Positions 1 through 10,292 of a DNA stretch of 24,495 bases are shown here, in pieces (the first letter of the stretch is position 1; each line of letters starts with the position of its first letter). Position numbers and translations under genes: made by a program. The notes under the pieces were generated by a model, which made no database searches, was not told the DNA's origin, and was given only the letters and a program-made list of their open reading frames with translations. Source of the stretch: Brachionus koreanus. Its lineage: Eukaryota; Rotifera; Eurotatoria; Ploima; Brachionidae. The stretch covers positions 344,632 through 369,126 of the forward strand of contig PJRA01000498.1 of NCBI GenBank assembly GCA_016987375.1. Direction: 5' to 3'.

Positions 1-305
1 TATTCAGTGCAATTTATTTGAATCAGATCTTCTACTTTTGATAACTGTTTAATAAATGAAGTAATCTCTCTATCAAATATCTTATAATCTTTCCTTAAGT
101 ATTCAAAAACGTTTTTACATAATTGGTTATTAAAAATTTGTTTGACAAAGAATATTTTATGTTTATAATAAATTTGTCTAATTGACTCCAATTTTTGTGC
201 TTTGTTCAAAGATTTTGTTTTTGTAAATTTACTGAATATATTATCTGAATGAATTATCTGAACTGAATTTATTATTAGCAGAGCCACTAAATTAAGGAAC
301 AAGAC
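1..305 (-). CDS. Partial unrecognised protein, N-terminal part, runs off left edge
   Basis: An open frame of about 101 codons enters from position 305 and continues past position 1. The first residues are strongly hydrophobic (LFLNLVALLIINSVQ), followed by a polar, Lys-rich stretch with two cysteines, so it looks like a signal peptide plus a secreted or luminal domain. There is no in-frame Met anywhere in it. An ATG at 309-307 lies just upstream but is out of frame by one base, and an in-frame TGA sits at 308-306. The true start is therefore either in an upstream exon joined at an AG near 306, or the ATG is separated from the body by a one-base insertion or sequencing error. I do not recognise the family. 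It lies on the same strand as AK7 but does not resemble the AK7 C-terminus. Confidence 0.45.
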
Positions 306-1294
306 TCATCTTATTGAACCAGCTTCACAGCGAAAATTTGGTGAAACAACATTTGGATATTTTTTTACTAAATTTATTAATATTTTTTTTCTAAAACAAT
401 TTGATACAAATATAAATATTTTCTGTTTAAAAAAAATTTTATATGAAAATTTGAATACAATGATAATTAAATTTTTATAAGATTTAGATTTAAAGATTTA
501 GATTTAGAATTAAGTTTTTTTAATTTTAATATTTTATATAATTATATATATTCTTTCTTTTACAATTATTATTTTATAATTATTTGTATTTTTCTTTTTT
601 TCTTTTTATAGTGGATTCCATGATAAAATTATTATGGAGTCCTTAACTTAAAAAGTTAACCGGTAAACAATATACCAGATAGACGATTGTCTTTTTTAAC
701 TTTGGTTCACATTTAATAAATAAATAAATAAATGATATCTAAAGATTGATTGATTACTTATATTAGTTTTTTTTGTTTTTGCTTCTTAATAATATGTTAA
801 TTTTCTAATATAAATGTTAAGTGAAACTGCGTCAAAATTTGATCATTATTCTGAAAGTAAAACTGATGGTAACGCTTCAACTGCCGAATTTAGTGAGTGA
901 TGGCGAAAATTAGTGCCAAAATATTTTTATCATTCTTGGGTTTTTGTCCAAAATGTGATTAACTGATCCTAAAAAATGAGATAATTTTTCTGATGCTGGT
1001 TTTTTAATGTTAATGGATCAAATTTAGATAATTAAGACCAATCAATAATATAAATATTATCTAAAATAAATGCATTGTTCTAACGGAGCTTCCTTAACTC
1101 TTTATTCTATACAAAAATTCTAAGTTATCAAAAATAATATTTATAAAGTATTTTTACTAATATATTCTTACTAAAAGAAGAATCGAAGTGAAAAATGGCT
1201 AATGGTTTATATTTTGAAGATAAGCTAACTATTGAATATTTTTCTATTGACAAATTTAAAAATAAAAAAAAAACGCAAAATATTTTGGTTCATC
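306..1294. other. AT-rich spacer or long AK7 intron with decayed repeat sequence
   Basis: No intact gene is visible. A plus-strand stretch at about 820-1130 reads like protein in one frame but is interrupted by many stops (fragments such as WRKLVPKYFYHSWVFVQNVIN), so it is probably a decayed mobile-element or gene remnant. If AK7 continues beyond its last visible exon, this would be part of its intron. Confidence 0.5.
605..735 (+). repeat. Possible 3' end of a retroelement with (TAAA)n tail
   Basis: A block of more balanced base composition in very AT-rich DNA ends in a run of about four TAAA units at 717-733, the kind of simple-repeat tail seen on some non-LTR retroposons and SINEs. It contains a perfect hairpin, TTAACTT-AAA-AAGTTAA, near 643-660. 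No coding sequence remains in it, so the class is not known. Confidence 0.3.
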
Positions 1295-1323
1295 CTAATA
1301 AAATATTTTTGAAAAATTCTTAC

Positions 1324-3263
1324 CTGGTGATATTGTTTTATTGAATTTGGTTACTTCCTCATCACTTCCATTTTCTTCACCAGCCTCTTCTTCTTGTTCG
1401 TCAGCTAAAATTTAAATAAAATAAAATTTAGAAAAAACAAAATTTAGTAAGTCTGTAAAAATTACGTTCAAATAAAGCCTGAGCTTGTTCTCTTGTTTTT
1501 GGAAATCCATCAAGAATAAAGCCTTGATTTTGACAAGGCTTAGACATAAGTCTTTCCTTGAAAAATTTAATCACATATTGATCATCAAGTCGACCTTTTT
1601 TATTATTTTTAGAAAATGTATTCTAACATTTTCAAATAACTAGATTTACCATTATTGCTTTCCATATTTTCATTTATAGCGTCCAATTCGCTTAGATCTG
1701 GCTGCTCTTCTTCCTCCTCCTCTTCTTCTTCCTCTTGTTCAACCTCAGCGTCGCCATCCTCATTTAATTTTTCTGTTTCATTCTCAGTTCGTTTAGCGAA
1801 TTTGTTCAAATTTTCAATTGCTTGATTGATTACGTCTTTGATGTGTATATGATGAACTTTATAATGCTGTGCCAATTGTTGAGCAATTGTCGACTTTCCT
1901 ACTCCTGGTGGACCAAGTATGCATACTTTAAAAGGCTATGAAATAAATTTTTTTTTAAATTTAAGCCTAATTTTTTTTTTTTAAATTACAATTAAATTTC
2001 TGCTAGTTTTGTATTCTTTGATTATTTTTTGAACATTTTCCACAAAGCCGTTCTCAGCCACCCATCTAATTTGCATATTTTCTTTGATAAAAGCAGCATC
2101 CATTTTTAAATCAATCGAAATCATGTCAAAATCCGATTGCTTAAAAACAAGCATTATCAAAAATAAATTTTTAATACTTTAAAAAAAAAAAAGAAGGAAA
2201 ATACAGTTATTTCTTTATTAAGCAGAGCATCTTCTTTGGCCACTGGTTTAACTTTTCCACTTCCCAAATTTTTACTAACAGCCTTAGTTATTTGTTTTAA
2301 AGTTGGCTTTGAATCATCAACGGCCACAATGTATCTCGCCTTTGGCTTTTGATCAGCTATATTTTGAATTACACTAAACAAAATTTAATTTAAATTAAAA
2401 ATAAAAATATTTGAATTTTTTTAATTACGCTGCTAAATCATTTATGTGCATTGTGGGCAGAGTATTTTTTCCATTTCCATACAGACACAAATCATTGTTA
2501 TGCCAGGCTGATTTGAATAAGTAGTGAAAAATATTCTCCTCTTGGCCATAGAGTAGTCCAGCACACACGACATAAGTGGTTAATTTTTTTTTGTTCGACT
2601 TACCAAATTTTATAACAGTTTTCTCAGCAGCAAGATGTTCTTTGTAGCTTGGATGGCATTTGCGTCGGCGAAAGTCTTCTTCAGTGAATGGAATGTCGGG
2701 ATCTTCGGGGTCCGCAGGCTTGGTTTTTGCCCAGGTCATCACAGTAGATAGTAGAATAAAAATTTTAGGCTTGTCTATCTTTTCTGCTTGACTATTTAGT
2801 GTTGATATAGCCCAACACGCCTCGTCTACTTGGTCTGGCTCATGTATTATGTCATAAATTATCACATCACATTCCATCAATTGTTCAAGCAACTCTTCCT
2901 TGTTCTGATTCTTAAATTTTGTTTGAAAAAAATAAATTTCAGTTTTTATTAACAAGAATTTAAATTGATTACAGAAATAATTTCTTTGACAAAATCAGAC
3001 TGTTGGTATTCTTCAGAATTTTTGACAGTACCATAAATATTATAAGTATTTTCTTTTTTGATCTCGCCTCCACCGTTTTCTTCTTCATTGCCGGCTTCTT
3101 CTTCACCACCTTCGAGAGAAGCACCTACAACGCATTTGGATAAAAATTTTGACAAATTTCTTCCGTTATAGGTGTCCACATTGTTGATAAAAATTCTCTT
3201 TGACTCCTGACGCTTTTCGTCAGTGGTCTCTAGAACATCATCATCCATTTCATTGTCACTCAT
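1324..3263 (-). CDS. AK7: Adenylate kinase 7, 3' end not found
   Basis: AK7 is the cilia-associated adenylate kinase (2 ADP = ATP + AMP), with an N-terminal NAD-epimerase-like fold, an adenylate kinase domain and usually a C-terminal Dpy-30 motif. Exons read as 2973-3263, 2429-2910, 2205-2373, 1990-2139, 1650-1935, 1466-1594 and 1324-1404, all with GT-AG introns of 50-69 bp and consistent phase. Family landmarks are [12 protein letters not shown] (exon 1), ECDVIIYDI and [14 protein letters not shown] (exon 2), the Walker A loop GPPGVGKST at about residues 372-380 (exon 5), and [11 protein letters not shown] (exon 6). Two long acidic runs interrupt the protein, as in vertebrate AK7. About 529 residues are covered against about 720 in human. 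The rest of the kinase core, the LID and Dpy-30 are missing from the window. Reading through the last donor would end the protein at a TAG at 1295. Confidence 0.9.
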
Positions 3264-5316
3264 TTTTGTATACTTTAGATATTTCTAAGGACTTTTCGTT
3301 TAGTTTATGTGATTTTTTGGCAAATATATTTTTTAATTTATAAAACGAATTGTGTTGCTTAGTAACCAAATAATAGGATATGAATTTAAAACTTGATGAC
3401 GCTTTTTTTTTCTTGTATAGCTTTATTTTTTTTTATAATTTTTTAAATTTTGAATCAAATTGAAATTCAATATTTGGAAAAAATCATACTTAATCTTTGA
3501 TTTTTAATTTGATTTTTTAATAGATATTATTTTTTGATGGCTAAAATTTTGGGTAGTTTATTTATAAAAACAAATTTTATTCAAGTTTTGAGATTTATTT
3601 AGAAACTAAAAAAAACGCCATTTAAAACAACATTTTCCTGGATTTTCATGATCTGATCATTAGATTCGTAGCAAAATTAGGAATAGAATAATTTCTTTTT
3701 TTGAAAAAATTTTATTACTAATGTTCATTTTTCCGAGAAAAATTATTAAAAAAAATTTAAAACAAATTTGAATTCTTAACAAGCATTTTTTGCTAATTTA
3801 GAAGCATTTGATAATCTATTCCTAATTTAACACTCTAAATCAAAATAGAAAAGATTCATACAAATTTTTTTTTAATGAAAATAATTTTAATCAAAATCAA
3901 TTTGAATTAGGAATACAATAAAAATTGCTAATATTTTGGGATAACATTTTAAGTAAACTTCTGACTAATTTAGTAAAAATAAAATATTTTTATAGAATAA
4001 CTTTTACATTATATTTTGTATTTAATAATAAAAATAAACTTTTCAAACTTTTCTAATCAGCACAAATAAAGAAGATAAATAAAAATCTTTGATTATAAAT
4101 TTAATAAAAGAAGTTTTTAAAAAAAGTTTATTCCAGATAATTTTTTTAAATAACTGTCAATAATTTGAAAAAAAAAAAGATAAAAATAATAAAAAAGAAA
4201 TATTTTTTTGGTACAATTGTTTGGACAATAAAAGTCTCTTTTTTTTCACTACCGTATTTCATTAATTACATAAAACTGACAACCATGACTAGGACACTGT
4301 GAATTTGTTTTTGTTCTTTGCTGATCTTGGGTTTGGTTCATCTTTATCTTATGAAGAGTCAGATTATTTCTACTATAGCATTTATTTGTCTTGGACACAA
4401 TCTAAAAGTTGTAATTGAAGACATGATATTGTTGGCGTCTCGTTTTTGTTTATTTTAATATTGAAATTCGTCAATTCTAAGAAACAAAAGTTTTGTTGGA
4501 TTTAGGAAAAAAAACTAAAAAATAAATAAGTACCAACTTGAAAATTTAAGTTAATTTAGATGAGGAAGGTTCGCGCATAGCAAAAATGCCGCACTATCTG
4601 AATTTCAAAGAATCTACTTAAAATTATTAATCTGCATACTTAAAAACCTAGCAAAATATTTTTTTGGGTAAGTAAAACAATTAATTTTTTTGACCGGACC
4701 CCTATCAGATTCAAAAAAAAAAGTATCTTGTCCTCAAACTGTAATAACTCATGTTCAAATATGCATATCCTAATAGTATTGTATCAATTCTGATAGGAAA
4801 TAATCTCTTCTACCAAATAATGGCTAATTTGAGATACCATTTCCCTAATTTACCAAGACTTTTGTCAAAAAATAGTAAAAATTTGGGTTTTTTTCAGTTT
4901 TTTTTTGTGCTACGTGGGAACCTTAACAGCTTAGTTATCAATTAATTAAAGGTGTCGATTATTTATTACGTTATTTTTTAATTTATTGATTTTGTTGAAT
5001 CATTCGAAATAATGTTTATTATTTTTAAAATAAATAAAGGACGTCGCTGGATCTCCATTGAAACTTGGCCTAAAATTTTTAAAATGAAGACAAATCAAAA
5101 AAAAATAAAAAAGGGGTGTCATTTTAAAGCATTTTTTTCTAGCTTTTTTCAAGGATAGTTTTTTTTTAATATTTTTCAATATTTTGGAATGTCCAACTTA
5201 TTATGCGAAAGCATAAAATTATAAACTATTGAAATGAAAATTTGAAACAAAATTTTTAAAAATATTCTATAAACTTATCAGTTCTAAATTGAAATATAAA
5301 TTTTAAAATTCGAAAC
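3264..5316. other. AT-rich intergenic spacer
   Basis: About 2 kb separating AK7, which is transcribed leftward, from the small plus-strand gene. It is mostly poly-A/T-rich. An ATG-initiated frame at 4751-4945 has homopolymer-derived Phe and Leu runs and no supporting features. A small perfect hairpin, TTATGC-GAAA-GCATAA, lies at about 5200-5216. The only coding-like trace is the cysteine-rich fragment near 4190-4341, listed separately. Confidence 0.6.
4190..4341 (-). pseudogene. Decayed cysteine-rich fragment
   Basis: Minus-strand translation from the ATG at 4341 gives a polar leader and then SQCPSHGCQFYVINEIR, two consecutive stops, and KKRDFYCPNNCTKK. The two cysteine pairs (C-x4-C and C-x3-C) resemble a metal-binding module. 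The double stop means it is not a functional gene as it stands. The family is unknown and chance cannot be excluded. Confidence 0.25.
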
Positions 5317-5724
5317 ATGCTTGAGAATCTCAGGGAACGCTTCTGTCCTATTCCTGAAGGATGTAAAAGAAGAGGAGATATTATTGGGAAAAATAATCTC
5401 AAAGAAATAAAAACTTTCGAGCTGGCAAATAATTTGACGGTTTATTTAAATCAAAAAATTGCTGTCGCTGATATAATGTGTAAGAAGCATTTTATGCTTT
5501 TTTACAAAAGACGGACCCACAACAATGTAAATGAAACGTCGAATTCAGAAGAAAACAACTCATTGTCGGTAATTCAGGATAAGAACAATTATGATATTTA
5601 CGAAAATGTACAACCTACAACATCAGCAAATATAGAAGATTACACAAATGAATCTATTGATCTATACGAGTGTAATTTTGAAGCAATAGACCAAACCGGG
5701 CAAGAAGATCAAAATTCAAATTAA
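5317..5724 (+). CDS. Small hypothetical protein, 135 aa
   Basis: A single-exon frame of 136 codons ending in TAA. The N-terminal half holds Cys10, Cys16, Cys55 and His58 with a hydrophobic HFMLFY segment. That is a loose C-x5-C ... C-x2-H arrangement reminiscent of a small zinc-binding fold such as THAP, but the spacing and conserved residues are not good enough for an assignment. The C-terminal half is acidic and rich in Asn, Glu and Tyr, probably disordered. Base composition is more balanced than in the flanking spacer, which favours a real coding region. It could be a complete small gene or the remnant of a transposon-encoded protein. No neighbour shares its strand nearby. Confidence 0.45.
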   Translation: MLENLRERFCPIPEGCKRRGDIIGKNNLKEIKTFELANNLTVYLNQKIAVADIMCKKHFMLFYKRRTHNNVNETSNSEENNSLSVIQDKNNYDIYENVQPTTSANIEDYTNESIDLYECNFEAIDQTGQEDQNSN

Positions 5725-6218
5725 AATATGATTCAAAATACGATGAAAACAGTGTTAAATATAAGTCGCGGGTATATATACCTCTTTTATCTATAATTGA
5801 CTCTTTTTTATGAAAAGGTTATTTAACTAAAATTAAAGTCCGATATCTTTTTATTTTGTCAGTAATTTATTAAAATTGGTCAGAAAATTTTTGAGAATCT
5901 ATAAAAAAATCTTATTTAATGATTCTTTATGACTTGTTTAGGTTTACCACGAGTTCTGTTTTATTTTCTTTTTTTTTCATTACATCATATATTATATTTA
6001 ATAATATAATTTACATTTTGTTTTTGATATAAATTTCAGAAACTAAAAATTTAAATTTAAAATTTAAAAATTTTATTTTATTTTTGTTATATAAATAAAT
6101 GGGCTCAATCATCCCTGTCTAGGTTTAGACTTTTGGTCTTTTTGATTGAGTTGAAATATTAGAATTCTCCTTTTTTAAATTTCAAAATATTTACAAAAAT
6201 TAAAGAAAAAAAAATTAT
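5725..6218. other. Convergent 3' region between the small ORF and the transporter
   Basis: This contains the 3' untranslated region of the minus-strand transporter, with AATAAA on the minus strand at about 6072-6082, and a nested stem-loop at 6104-6150. A perfect 12-bp palindrome, GGTATATATACC, lies at about 5769-5780 and has no evident role. No coding sequence is visible. Confidence 0.55.
6104..6150 (-). promoter_or_regulatory. Nested stem-loop in the transporter 3' UTR
   Basis: CTCAATCA at 6104-6111 pairs perfectly with TGATTGAG at 6143-6150. Inside the loop, GTCTA-AACC-TAGAC (minus strand) forms a second perfect 5-bp stem. It lies 70-115 nt after the stop codon and before the AATAAA signals, so it should be in the mature mRNA. 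A role in mRNA stability or localisation is speculation. Confidence 0.4.
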
Positions 6219-7989
6219 TCAGACATCATCAGTATTTGAGCTTGGGTCATTTGTATGTAATCTTTGGCTTAAATCTTCAAGGCTTATTCGTTTTGTCTCT
6301 GGTAATAAGAGAGTAAAAAAAAATCCAATAAACATAAAAATACTAAAAATAATTAAAATAAGTGGAATCATGTTATTTTTTCCACCTATGTCTCTCATTT
6401 GAAAAAAGCCAATCTGAGAAATAATGGCACCCAGTTTGCCGAATGCCGCCGATATTCCATGAGCAGTCGATCTAAACCTTGTTGGAAAAACTTCGCCAGG
6501 AATTATAAATGTTGTTGTATTAGGACCAAATGTGAAAAAAAATTGAGCAAGTGTAAACAATATTATAAACAAAACAGAAGAAGCACTACGAATTGCACTA
6601 AAACCAAAACCAAGCACCAAAAACAAAGCACTAACCATTCCAAAGCCAGTCAATTGAATTAGTCTTCTTCCAATTATATCTACTAGAAACATTGCAAACC
6701 TTTTAATTAATTAATTTTTTTTTCTACTATTTTTAAATTTTTCACTGACAAATATCCTGGTAAAATGCCCAAAAATGATATTATCAAATTGCCGATTGAA
6801 TTCTGAAACAAAAACTTCCAAGGATCTTGAACAATATCCTGACTAAAACCAATTGCTTCAATAATAAGACCAGCATTTAAATTTACACCATAGAATCCAA
6901 CGTCAAGACAAAACCAAGCTACTGATGTGGCCAACAGTATTTTGAAATGTTTCCACTTTGAAAAATGAGCCAAAAATTCCTTATAGGACAACTTTTTTTT
7001 GCCCTCGAATTCAATTGAATATCTCGGAGTCTCAGATATTTTGAGCCTAAAATAAACCCCAATACAGGCTGGCAAAAGGCCCAAACCAATACACACTCTC
7101 CAGACAATATCCAAAGCATCATAGTTTGCATAGACAGCGTTTTTAAAAGCAGCTAAAATAATTATTGAAACTAATGCTGCAAATGCTACTCCTAATCCAT
7201 GTATTGCAAAAATCTAGGAAAAAATTTTAGATTTAATTTTTTTAGAATTTTTCTAAATTTGCTTTTTACTGCTGCTAATAAGAAGCCACGATGGTTTGTT
7301 TTAGCTCCTTCGGATGTGATTGTGGCAGATAAAGGATAATCGCCTCCAATTCCGAATCCAAGAATAAAACGCCACACAAACAATTGAGCAAATACGCTCA
7401 TGCCTGAAGCTGTTGAGCCTGAAAAAGTAGAACCTAAGCCTCCTATGATCATTATAATTAGCTCAATGCCGAATAACCTTTTTCGGCCAAATCTGTCCGA
7501 AGCAAATCCAAATGCCAGTTGACCGATGAAAATACCAATATGAGCTGAAGCTTTAACTAAAGTGTCTGTATACACTGGAACCATATTATTGTTATCTTTG
7601 TAATACACACAACCCATCATTAAAAGAATTATATTTCTTTTTGTTTTAAATTTTAAATGTTAAAAAATAGAAAAAAATTTTATTGTCCAATTACATGATA
7701 AAAATTTGGTAACCATTCTAATTGTTTAAAGAATAATAATTTATAAGTAGTTTTTTTTTTTTTTTTTAGAAATATTTACTGTAAAAAATCCGACACTATT
7801 AATAAAAAGATTTTTTGTTTGTGTCCAACTAAATTTTTTGTTCTCGATTTCAGAGAGAATTCGATGATGTCTGGTAAATGTTTCACCGAAATGACTCAAA
7901 GAAGAATGTGATGAGTGGGCATTTCTGTCAAGTCTATTAAGCTCCGTATGCATTTTGAACAAATCACTCTTTTTACACGAATATGCCAT
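6219..7989 (-). CDS. Pho84/Pht1-type phosphate transporter (MFS), 514 aa
   Basis: A member of the major facilitator superfamily phosphate:H+ symporter family, expected in the plasma membrane with 12 helices. Exons are 7780-7989, 7695-7717 (23 nt), 7270-7636, 6750-7213 and 6219-6699; phases agree and the introns are 50-62 bp. Family signatures are SDRFGRKRLFG after helix 2, GIGGDYPLSATITSE (Asp177, Tyr178), WFCLDVGFYGVNLN (Trp300, Asp304, Tyr308), DIIGRR, and the run GPNTTTFIIPGEVFPTRFRS followed by TAHGISAAFGKLGAI. The fourth donor (GTCAGT, 6749) was chosen because it restores GYLFAMFLVDIIGR in register with the family. First-helix FFTNGYQIF has Asn71 and Gln74 where the family has two Asp, and His205 replaces the usual Gln of the helix-5 region. 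The substrate could therefore differ from phosphate. Full length, no breaks. Confidence 0.9.
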
Positions 7990-8645
7990 AAATTTTTTTT
8001 TTTTATTTTTTATTATCTAGTTATATCTATTTTTATTTTTAATTCTAAACTAAAAATAGTTATCAGAATTTTTAATTTTATAAAAATTGGATGCAATTCG
8101 AAAAAAAACAAGCAGAAAAAAAAAAAATATTTTAAGCTTTTTTATTTTTTTTTAATGACTGTCTCTGCTATATAGAAGGACAAAAAGGATGGTATTTTTT
8201 GATCCGGCACAGAGGTAACTGCATTTAGTGGACCTTCTTTACCGCATTTATTATCTACCTAAACCTATTTTAAGATGAAAAGGTTAAAAGCATACGCTCT
8301 ATCTTGCGGAAAGAGTGTCTTCCTTTACATAAATAGAACCTTCAACCCTCTTATTTCACTAACGTAACAACCATCCAGCATTACAAGCTTTCTAATTCTT
8401 TATATTTTTAACATTTAAAGTCAAATAGGTTTTTTTTAAGCTCAAATAGTTTTATTTAAATAAGAAAAATCATTAAAAGAAGACTAAAAATGTCACATGA
8501 CATAACAACAGAAAGCTTAATTTTTTAAAAGACAAAAGAGCGTTATAAATTTATTTTTTATTATAAAAAGTTAATCAAAACATAAAAATATTATTAAGTG
8601 CAGTGAATAAAGGATAAAGTCATTTTTTAATTTTTTACAAAAAGA

Positions 8646-8888
8646 TTAAAACATAAAATAAGTTTTGGTACACTTATTGATGAGAAAACGCGCCTGGTAA
8701 TCTTTTGAACATCAACAAAATGGGTACAAAACCTTCATTTTGTGATCGTCTACATTGTTAGCGCAAATAGAGCATCGGTTAGTGATATAATGGGTTGAGG
8801 TCGCTTTTGGATATCTCTTGAAAAAGAATTCGAGTTCCATGTCAGATTTTAAATTTGCCAAAAATAGCCAATCTATTTTTTTCCTCAT
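8646..8888 (-). pseudogene. Decayed zinc-finger-like ORF, 80 codons with one stop
   Basis: From the ATG at 8888 the minus strand reads an 81-codon frame ending in TAA at 8646, with a single internal TGA. It contains WLFLANLKSDMELEFFF, then RCSICANNVDD, then PFC-stop-CSKDYQARFLINKC. The cysteine pattern C-x2-C ... C-x-C ... C, with a Trp about 30 residues before, resembles the small zinc-binding domains found at the N-terminus of MULE-type transposases (FLYWCH-like). That likeness is by eye only. It is most likely a dead transposon or domesticated fragment. Confidence 0.35.
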
Positions 8889-9352
8889 TTTTTAACAAAC
8901 AAACAACAAAATTCAAAAAATAATTTCTAAAACTTATTTATATTTTAGTCATCTGATTTTTATTCCATTTATGTTTTAGTAAAAGATTACAGAAATGAGT
9001 ATATATTTTATGTTTTTTTTCACCTTTTAATTTTTTCAAATTATCCATAAAAAGTTTATGTTCTAATTTTTGATTTTCACTTTTTTTATGTTTTAGTAAT
9101 CTTCATCCTATAAGATGTATGAGCAATAAACTAGTGCCACCGTTCCATTGAGTGTTAAAGAAATTTTTGAAAAAAAATACAAAAATATTTATTTTTATTT
9201 ACAGTTTTTATTCATTAAATTGGAAAATTAAATTTAAATATTTTATCTGAAACAATTTTGGCTTTTTTTTCAGATCTAGAATACAGGAAGGTCCATGAAC
9301 TTTTGTTTATTTGACTTAGTCCTGTCCAGCGACTTTAACATAGTACCTCTAA

Positions 9353-9520
9353 ATGAAGGTTTACATAGGGTTCAACAATTACGAAAGAGCTCATGCCTTA
9401 AAACCAAAAGTAATGACCCTATGCTCAACAAGGAGTGAATTAATAAAAAAACCTTGGCTTTATAATGATAGATATTTACTAGAATATTTGAACTGCAGTT
9501 TATCCATGACTTTTAGCTAG
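9353..9520 (+). CDS. Short ORF of 55 aa, uncertain
   Basis: An ATG-to-TAG frame with mixed composition (starting MKVYIGFNNYERAHALKPK) in an otherwise homopolymeric region. The minus strand over the same stretch also reads through for about 30 codons (SFRGTMLKSLDRTKS), so strand and reality are both unclear. No recognised domain. Confidence 0.2.
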   Translation: MKVYIGFNNYERAHALKPKVMTLCSTRSELIKKPWLYNDRYLLEYLNCSLSMTFS

Positions 9521-10292
9521 TTGAAATCCATTTTAAACTCAAGTAAATTCGATAATTTTTTAGTATTTTATTTAATAGTTTTTTTTTTTAATTTAAATTT
9601 GAAATTTGAAATTTTTTTTTGAATTATGAAATTTTTCACAAATTTTACATTTTTTAAATTTAAAATTATGATCGAAAAAAAAAAAAGAAAAAAAATGTTC
9701 ATAAAAATAATTTTTTTTTTTCAAATAAATTTTTTAGACCAACTGGTTCATAAATAAAATCACGTTTTTTTTTCAAAAAAAAAGACCTGCTGGTCATGAA
9801 TTTGATCAATTTTTAATAAAAATAATCGTTTGACAGATATTTTTAGCATACTTCAATGTTTCGATATAGAGAAAAATATGTTTGTTCCGTGTCAACTAAA
9901 ATAAACTGTTAAAATAAAGCAAAACTTTGAAAATTTGTATTATAGCAAAGAGTTGAAAAAGTGAAATAATACGAAATAATTAGCCATCAATTGAAGACAA
10001 AATATTACTTAATTGTTATTAAATTATTTAAATTAACCAAAAGAGTTTATAATCTAACAAAGAAACATTTTTCTTCTTTAGTCTCTGGTTAGATATCTAC
10101 ACATATATTTTGAGATAATGTAGCAGATTTTTAATCTACCGCGATAATGTCATAACAATTTAAAGTACAATTATTTTTTTAATTTTTTGACTATTTTCTC
10201 ATTTTTATATATTTAATATATAAAAAATATTAAAAAAAAATTAATTGCTATTCCAAATTGAAATAAATATTCTTTACAAATTAAACAAAAAT

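Larger units (their letters stand above)
7990..10292. other. AT-rich spacer with decayed coding fragments
   Basis: About 2.3 kb upstream of the transporter. Fragments of better base composition occur at 8160-8400 (minus strand reads pieces such as NKCGKEGPLNAVTSVPDQK, interrupted by stops), at 8646-8888, and at 9280-9520. The rest is poly-A/T, including long homopolymers at 9580-9790. A promoter for the transporter presumably lies just right of 7989, but I see no clear TATA box. Confidence 0.5.

Noticed and set aside
4751..4945. Plus-strand ORF of 64 codons
   Set aside because: Composition follows the AT-rich background, with Phe runs from poly-T and no domain or neighbouring signal.
6399..6662. 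Plus-strand ORF of 87 codons inside the transporter
   Set aside because: Antisense to a conserved transporter exon; Lys/Cys/Thr-rich low-information sequence.
7915..8175. Plus-strand ORF of 86 codons upstream of the transporter
   Set aside because: Overlaps transporter exon 1 in antisense and then consists of poly-A/T-derived Lys/Phe/Ile; no support.
10080..10170. tRNA-Lys-like anticodon arm (GCAGATTTTTAATCTAC)
   Set aside because: The stem and loop resemble an anticodon arm with TTT, but there is no D-arm A box, no TTCGA B box and no acceptor stem around it.
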